Part shown: positions 59,036 through 64,000 of the stretch, in pieces
How the letters are laid out: the number at the start of each line of letters is the position of its first letter
Numbering within the stretch: position 1 is the stretch's first letter
Source of the DNA: Vitellaria paradoxa
Lineage: Eukaryota; Streptophyta; Magnoliopsida; Ericales; Sapotaceae
NCBI GenBank assembly: GCA_019916065.1
Contig: CM034239.1
Span: 38,402,419-38,466,418 of the forward strand
Length of the DNA stretch: 64,000 nucleotides
Direction of reading: 5' to 3'
Notes under the pieces: generated by a model
Told to the model about the DNA's origin: nothing
Seen by the model: the letters and a program-made list of their open reading frames with translations, nothing else
Databases searched by the model: none
Translations under genes and position numbers: made by a program

Positions 59036-59185
59036 TAGACTTTTGTGGACTAAGCTTGAAAGATATGACCAGAGTTGTTCTGTACACGTTTCTACCTTAT
59101 TTAACACCTTTAGATATCTCCTCACATAATTACACAGTGTTTATTTATCTTTCCTTCTCATTACCATTAGTACAACTGTCTCCTG

Positions 59186-59625
59186 TTAGGTATGAACCGT
59201 ACCATGAATTCCTTTACAAATTGTTTTCGTTCGCGTATTGATCCAAGTGTCAATTTGTAGAACCATTTTAGCATCACCTCTCCCAAACATAAGATGAACA
59301 TCTTGCCCATTAGTGAGCCATTCAAACTCCACAAGGACATCACTTGAGTAAAGTGCCTGACATGTCATGGTGGATCCAATCAAGTATTGAACAAAATGGG
59401 GCAACAAATTTCTTAGATAGATCCATATCTAATCTCTCATGGGAAAAGGAAAACGAAACCACCTTCAGTGGTGTTTTCCTTTCCAAGATTTGCATAGCCA
59501 TCCCCAGGATAATAAGCGTCAATATCTCTATTGTGTTTTGCTCTTAGGCCATTGCACCATTCTTTGTATGGATTTCTTGGATTTATTCTATAACCAACTT
59601 TTACTACTTGAGATGACTGTCTCAC
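59186..59625 (-). pseudogene. Frameshifted coding relic, family not recognised
   Basis: The minus strand has a long, protein-like run across three frames: NPYKEWCNGLRAKHNRDIDA and YYPGDGYANLGKENTTEGGF, then HERLDMDLSKKFVAPFCSIL and DWIHHDM, then EFEWLTNGQDVHLMFGRGDA and KMVLQIDTW. Composition and lack of low-complexity sequence suggest former coding DNA with at least two frameshifts. I do not know the family. The flanks are retroelement-like. Confidence 0.45.
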
Positions 59626-59729
59626 GAAGATTCCTCATCTTCTCTGAAGATTCCTCATTTTCTCTATGCGTCGAGGTTTCCTTTTTTCATTTCCTTTCTC
59701 TTGTGCTTCGTCCACCTTCGTAGCCTTTT

Positions 59730-60910
59730 CATGTTGGGACTTTTGCCTTGATCACCTGCTCTTCAAACCACTCTGCTTCGAGCATTCCCTTTTCTTCTTC
59801 TCCGGTATGGGCTCTAAGGACTTCTAACCTTGTTCCTTTGTTGGGTAGGGAAAAAAACGCCACCTTAATTGATTTGCTTTTTTTTTTGTAGGGGGGTCGA
59901 GGGCATGGTGTAGGCTGGTGATCATTGCGTTCTCACAAATTTGTTTTTTAACAATACCAGGCTAGCCTTCTTCATCCAAATGTTCTCCTCAATCTTCATT
60001 TTTTTTTTCACTTAACCAATTCTTGGGATTCAGTTAATTGCCTTAATGGTGTTGAATCTATCTCATCTTTTATCCCTTCTCTTTCCACACGATGAATCTT
60101 GGACCTGATTCAAGATGGCTGGTTTCCTTCTCTTCTTGAACATATTTCCTCCTATATGTTGAAGGACTCCCAGAGATCTCCTTTATTGAAGGTCAGAGTT
60201 CTCTGATATAGCATTAGGAAAATATTCTAAATTCTGACGCTTTATTTATTCTGTAAACTTCAATTTCTCATTTGATTAATGTAAATCGCTATACCTTATA
60301 ATTATTAAGAAAATGTTAGTATCGGGTTGTGACTAAAAGATTGACACTAACACTACTACTCTATTTATTATTAATTGAAGTTTAGTAATTGATGAGAGGA
60401 TATATAGAGGTAACTATTGTATGCCATAAATTACAAGTATTATTTAGAAGATTAATGTTTTACCCAAAAAAAAAAAATTAAAAATGTGGATACAAACATT
60501 AATTATTATACAAAATAATTTGGATAAACTGGAACATTTATTGTTAAAGCAATTTAAATAAAGTTCTAATTACATTAATACTATTGCACAATTAATCTCT
60601 AGTGAAGTTTTCTCTTTAAACTTCTATACAATTTGAATTTTCTATGTAATTTGATTACTGCATTCAAAGGGTTCTAACTAACCAGACATTTCACTTGCCA
60701 ATTGAACACTACTACTACAAGTGTCCTATGGGTAAAGACAGAAACAGGCCAATATTGCACAGATCAAAGTTGTTAAGAATGGTATATTTTGAACACCATT
60801 ATTGTTATCTGTTCTTGTATATATATATTTTTTTGAATTACATAACGTTACTTATAAATTATATATTACATCAATTGTAGCGTATTAATATATTAATCTG
60901 GTACAACAAA
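59730..60910. other. Gene-free stretch
   Basis: Moderately AT-rich. The minus strand near 60070-60150 reads GGNMFKKRRKPAILNQVQDS between stops, too short to classify. The rest shows nothing. Confidence 0.4.
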
Positions 60911-61078
60911 TTAATTTAAGGTGCATTTGGCGCACTAAAAAATACTGAAAAATTCTAAAAATCTTTAAAAATTTTTAAAAGTTATTCAATTTTTATTTTA
61001 CTGTACGAATTATGAATCCATAAATTATCTCAAATTATCTCACTTTTTATCACTCTAAACACTCCCTTAAAAGATAAA
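60910..61078. repeat. Short dispersed element, core family
   Basis: Starts GGTGCATTTGGCGCACTAAA, core CTGTACGAATTATGAATCCA at 61001-61020, ends TATCACTCTAAACACTCCC. The best-preserved copy in plus orientation. Confidence 0.7.
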
Positions 61079-61974
61079 CATAAAATGATCCATCCGCTGA
61101 CGAAGTCTGAGTCCACGAACTTTCCTTTGGCAGTGGTTCTGCAAGTGTCTTCGCTACCAGCTCAAAGAAATCAATGAGATCAATTGAAAAACAATTGAGG
61201 GTTGTTGACCTATGTTTGGACCATGCATGAAGTTGATTCAACTGAGCTTGTTGGGAAGTGAACCCAACTTACACATATTATTGTGTTCAGGCGGAGCCTT
61301 GTCTCCATTCATAATCAATGGCCATCTTAAGTGGAAGACGAGGTAAAAGCTAGGAAAGTCCCATTGAATGCCAATCAACCATACATTATAGATATATATA
61401 CATATATGCTTGTATGTGCTATTTTCAATTTTTTTTCCTAATATATATATATATATATATATTGCTTATCTTGTATGCTTATGCAGCTAGGGAACAAACA
61501 TGTAACTGGTCCCTTGTCTAGCCCTTGTAGCTAGAGTAGTTGAAGGGTCAGGTCGAGATTTACCATTTTTGATGAATAGTAAGGGTATTTTCAGCAGTTT
61601 TATTAAATAGATTTTTTGAAATATATTAAAAAAAGTATTAGTTTTTATTTTACAATTATTTTTATTTAATTAACTCTCCAGCAATTTTTCTAAACCATCC
61701 CTGCCATATTAAATTATTCATTCTTCAATTTTCCTTTATTATTTTTTTCAATGATTTTATTTAAATAAAATCTAAAAAAATATTAAAATAATGATTTAAG
61801 AAAAGTTAGAGTTATCCTTAAATGTAAGTTTTTATATTAGTTCATCCCAACTTGAGAAAACATATACGAAATCGTGGGAAAACTAAAAAGTGGTCATTCC
61901 TTTCTTTATTATGGAATAGGGAATTCTCCTAAACAAGGAAGTTACTAGAGAGTTTAATAATGATGCAAAATATT

Positions 61975-62115
61975 AACCAAGGCAACTTTTGATTTAAATT
62001 TCACTGAAAATCTCTAAAAATCGTTAAAAATTATTCATTTTTATTTTAATGCACGAATTAAAAATTTATAATTTCTCTTACTTTATTTCACTTTCGTTAC
62101 TTTAACACAACCTAA
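61975..62115. repeat. Short dispersed element, core family
   Basis: Core AATGCACGAATTAAAAATTT at 62048-62067, flanked by CACTGAAAATCTCTAAAAAT and TTCACTTTCGTTACTTTAAC. Confidence 0.6.
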
Positions 62116-62134
62116 ATATAACTGTTAGTCACAA

Positions 62135-62443
62135 TCATAGATTAGAATATTGTGCTAATGGCATAATCATAATAAAATGCAATTTTAACGGTGACATCGA
62201 AGTGCAGCATGACCAATTGGGCTTTCCAAACGCTCCCTGACCACGTAGGTAAAGGGCCAATTGGGCTTTCCACAAGAGAGAGCTATCTCTTGTTAGCTTT
62301 ACAATAACTAAGGGACTACGGTTTACAAGAGGCGTGGGAGAAGAAATGATGCTTCTCTCAGATTGAGATTCATTGTTAGATGAGATTGGATTTAGCAAAG
62401 TATCTAAAAGAAAAGGGACGCAAGTCCATGTCTCTGAAACCAT
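62135..62443 (-). pseudogene. Copia gag N-terminal relic
   Basis: A 102-codon minus-strand frame includes VIVKLTRDSSLLWKAQLALY and LRGQG, matching the opening block of many plant copia gag proteins (KL..DNFLLWK.Q..P.LRG). After that block the frame contains a repeated CCAATTGGGCTTTCCA phrase (62213-62228 and 62251-62266), so the match ends. No other element parts are present nearby. Confidence 0.45.
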
Positions 62444-62564
62444 AAAAGATTAAGCTATAAATTATTTTCAAAAGAAGAACTTTCACTACTCTGTTTCAGC
62501 AGGAGCTGTACACGTATTTGTAATATTCTTGCATGTTTGAATTTCTTTGGATAAAAATAATAAG

Positions 62565-62730
62565 ATTACAACGCCATTTGTAATGATAAAAAATTTTGAA
62601 AATCGTTAAAAACGTTGAAAATTTTAAAAGTTATTCACTTTTTATCTCACTGCATGAATTATAAATTCATAATTCATTTCACTTTATTTCATTTTATTTC
62701 ATTTTTTGTTACTCTAAATGCAACCCTACC
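62565..62730. repeat. Short dispersed element, core family
   Basis: Core CTCACTGCATGAATTATAAA followed by TTCATAATTC at 62646-62675, preceded by GAAAATCGTTAAAAACG and ended by TTTTTGTTACTCTAAATGCA. Confidence 0.68.
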
Positions 62731-63524
62731 ATACACAATCAACATGGTAAAAAGATAAGAAATACTAGTTATGATTTGAATTGATAACCGCAATGTGGTT
62801 TTGATTCTTCTGTTATGGTTTTGATTTTTTTTTCTAATTACTTGAAGATTTTGTGAGTCTTAAGTAATTTCATTGGTTGATTCAATATATCCAAATATTT
62901 TAATTTTCTTTCCTTACCCCCCGTTTAGCAATCTTATCCCCACTCCCGTCGTATTAGAGTACAGTAAGATTGGGTGTTTTATTTAATCTATCCAATTGAC
63001 ATTCTTATATCTCTAACCGCACCCACCTTCATTTCGGCTGAGCCACCGTAGCGTAGTCCCACAATTTCCAAAACCTCTATATTTACTATACCTATCACAA
63101 GAGTACGTTTAGAATAAAAATTTTTGAAAAAAAAAAAAGTGAAGAGAATAAAATTTTATACATGTGCGGCCAAAAAATATCCTACCATGTATTTTTCTGA
63201 CTATAAATTACACCCTAAATAGAAATTATATTCTAGTTAAATTAGGACTAAATAGTTTGATAGTTAATTATATTCAGTACACCTAAGTATATTAGAGGCT
63301 TCACCAACCTTACTTACATAATCACTATCATTTATTGTTACCTACGACTACTGTAGTCAAATCAAGTTAATCCATGTAATATATTCTATATCTATAAGTA
63401 CCGGAGTTGTGTGTAATGAAGGGGTTTCTTCTTCTTTTGCTTCTTCTATATATATATGTATATATATATATCTTTCTATTTACATGAGATCATTATTTAT
63501 TTCTACAACTAATTTTAAGTATCG
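62731..63524. other. Gene-free AT-rich spacer
   Basis: No coding signal. Contains TATATATATG runs near 63449-63472. Confidence 0.5.
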
Positions 63525-63755
63525 GAGCTTCTCTAGTTGAGGATTACCTCTGCCTACTTAATTTATTTATCGTTTTCTTGCATGCAAATGAAAAAGAATA
63601 GAAAAAAAGAACTTCCCTAGTCAAGGATGACCCTTGACCATTTTATTCACCATTTTCTTGTGTGCAATTTGGAAAAAGGGAGCTTCTTTGATTAGGAATC
63701 ACCTTTGACTGCTTTATTCACCATATTCTTGCATGCAAATGGAAAAATAAAGGGG
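63525..63755. repeat. Tandem repeat, 70-84 bp x 3
   Basis: Units starting near 63525, 63609 and 63679 share GAGCTTC, a GATTACCTNTGNCTNCTTNAT-like middle, a TTTTCTTGCATGCAAAT-like phrase and an A-rich end. They are well diverged from each other. Confidence 0.7.
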
Positions 63756-64000
63756 CAAAATGGGATTATTTTTGCCGCGTACAATATATATTATTGTTAT
63801 GATTAATTAAATGAAAGTAATTTTTTTTGATAAATATATATTCATTTTTCTTCCCACTTTCCTAACCACATCAAATAAACAAATAAAATTTAATATTATT
63901 TTATTTTATTTTACTTTCATACATTTTCTTCAATTTTTTTTTCTTCCACAAATCCTTAATTACTTCAAACATAGGCAAGTGTCAAAAATTACAATATGTA

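Noticed and set aside
1..64000. A new multi-gene or defence-type system
   Set aside because: Only three host genes are visible, from unrelated families, and all other coding signals belong to transposons or organelle DNA.

Overview
This is a stretch of nuclear plant DNA, most likely from a flowering plant (eudicot or magnoliid, probably woody). The evidence is GT-AG introns, pyrimidine-rich 5' leaders, plant-specific gene families (a group IIb WRKY factor and a plant-type dienelactone hydrolase), an old chloroplast rpoB insertion, and copia, RTE, hAT and Cassandra-type transposable elements. Most of the window is very AT-rich and non-coding, and it is packed with short non-autonomous elements whose ends read TTTGG...CCAAA.

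Layout. 1-3.3 kb: anonymous sequence with two small tandem repeats. 3.3-4.2 kb: decayed chloroplast rpoB. 5.0-14.9 kb: a three-level nest. A hAT/TTF-type transposase pseudogene is split by a 5.1 kb Ty1/copia element on the minus strand (LTRs 7068-7349 and 13733-13999, 5-bp target duplication AGTTT). The copia integrase region is in turn split by a 5'-truncated RTE-type LINE (9834-11615, 14-bp target duplication). 15.2-17.3 kb, minus strand: exon 1, 5' leader, TATA box and G-box of an RCD1/CNOT9-like gene whose later exons are not seen. 17.5-21.4 kb: MITE-like sequence, including an inverted-repeat element carrying a myosin XI coiled-coil fragment.

21.6-28.8 kb, plus strand: a complete five-exon dienelactone hydrolase gene. 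28.8-50.1 kb: about 21 kb without a gene but dense in short elements, a Cassandra-type solo LTR carrying 5S rRNA-like sequence (39611-39919), a split LINE RNase H relic, TIR elements with internal tandem arrays, and an orphan promoter-like island at 45.6 kb. 50.4-53.9 kb, plus strand: a five-exon group IIb WRKY gene (WRKY6/31/42 type) with an intact WRKY domain but a one-base frameshift near the C-terminus. 54-64 kb: AT-rich sequence with gypsy-like and copia gag relics, an unrecognised frameshifted coding relic and more short elements.

The host genes do not form a pathway. They are an mRNA-decay subunit fragment, a metabolic alpha/beta hydrolase and a transcription factor. No new multi-gene system is visible. 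The most unusual items are the myosin-fragment-carrying inverted-repeat element, the dispersed family sharing a CACTGCACGAATTATGAAT-type core, the Cassandra-type solo LTR, and the WRKY C-terminal frameshift.
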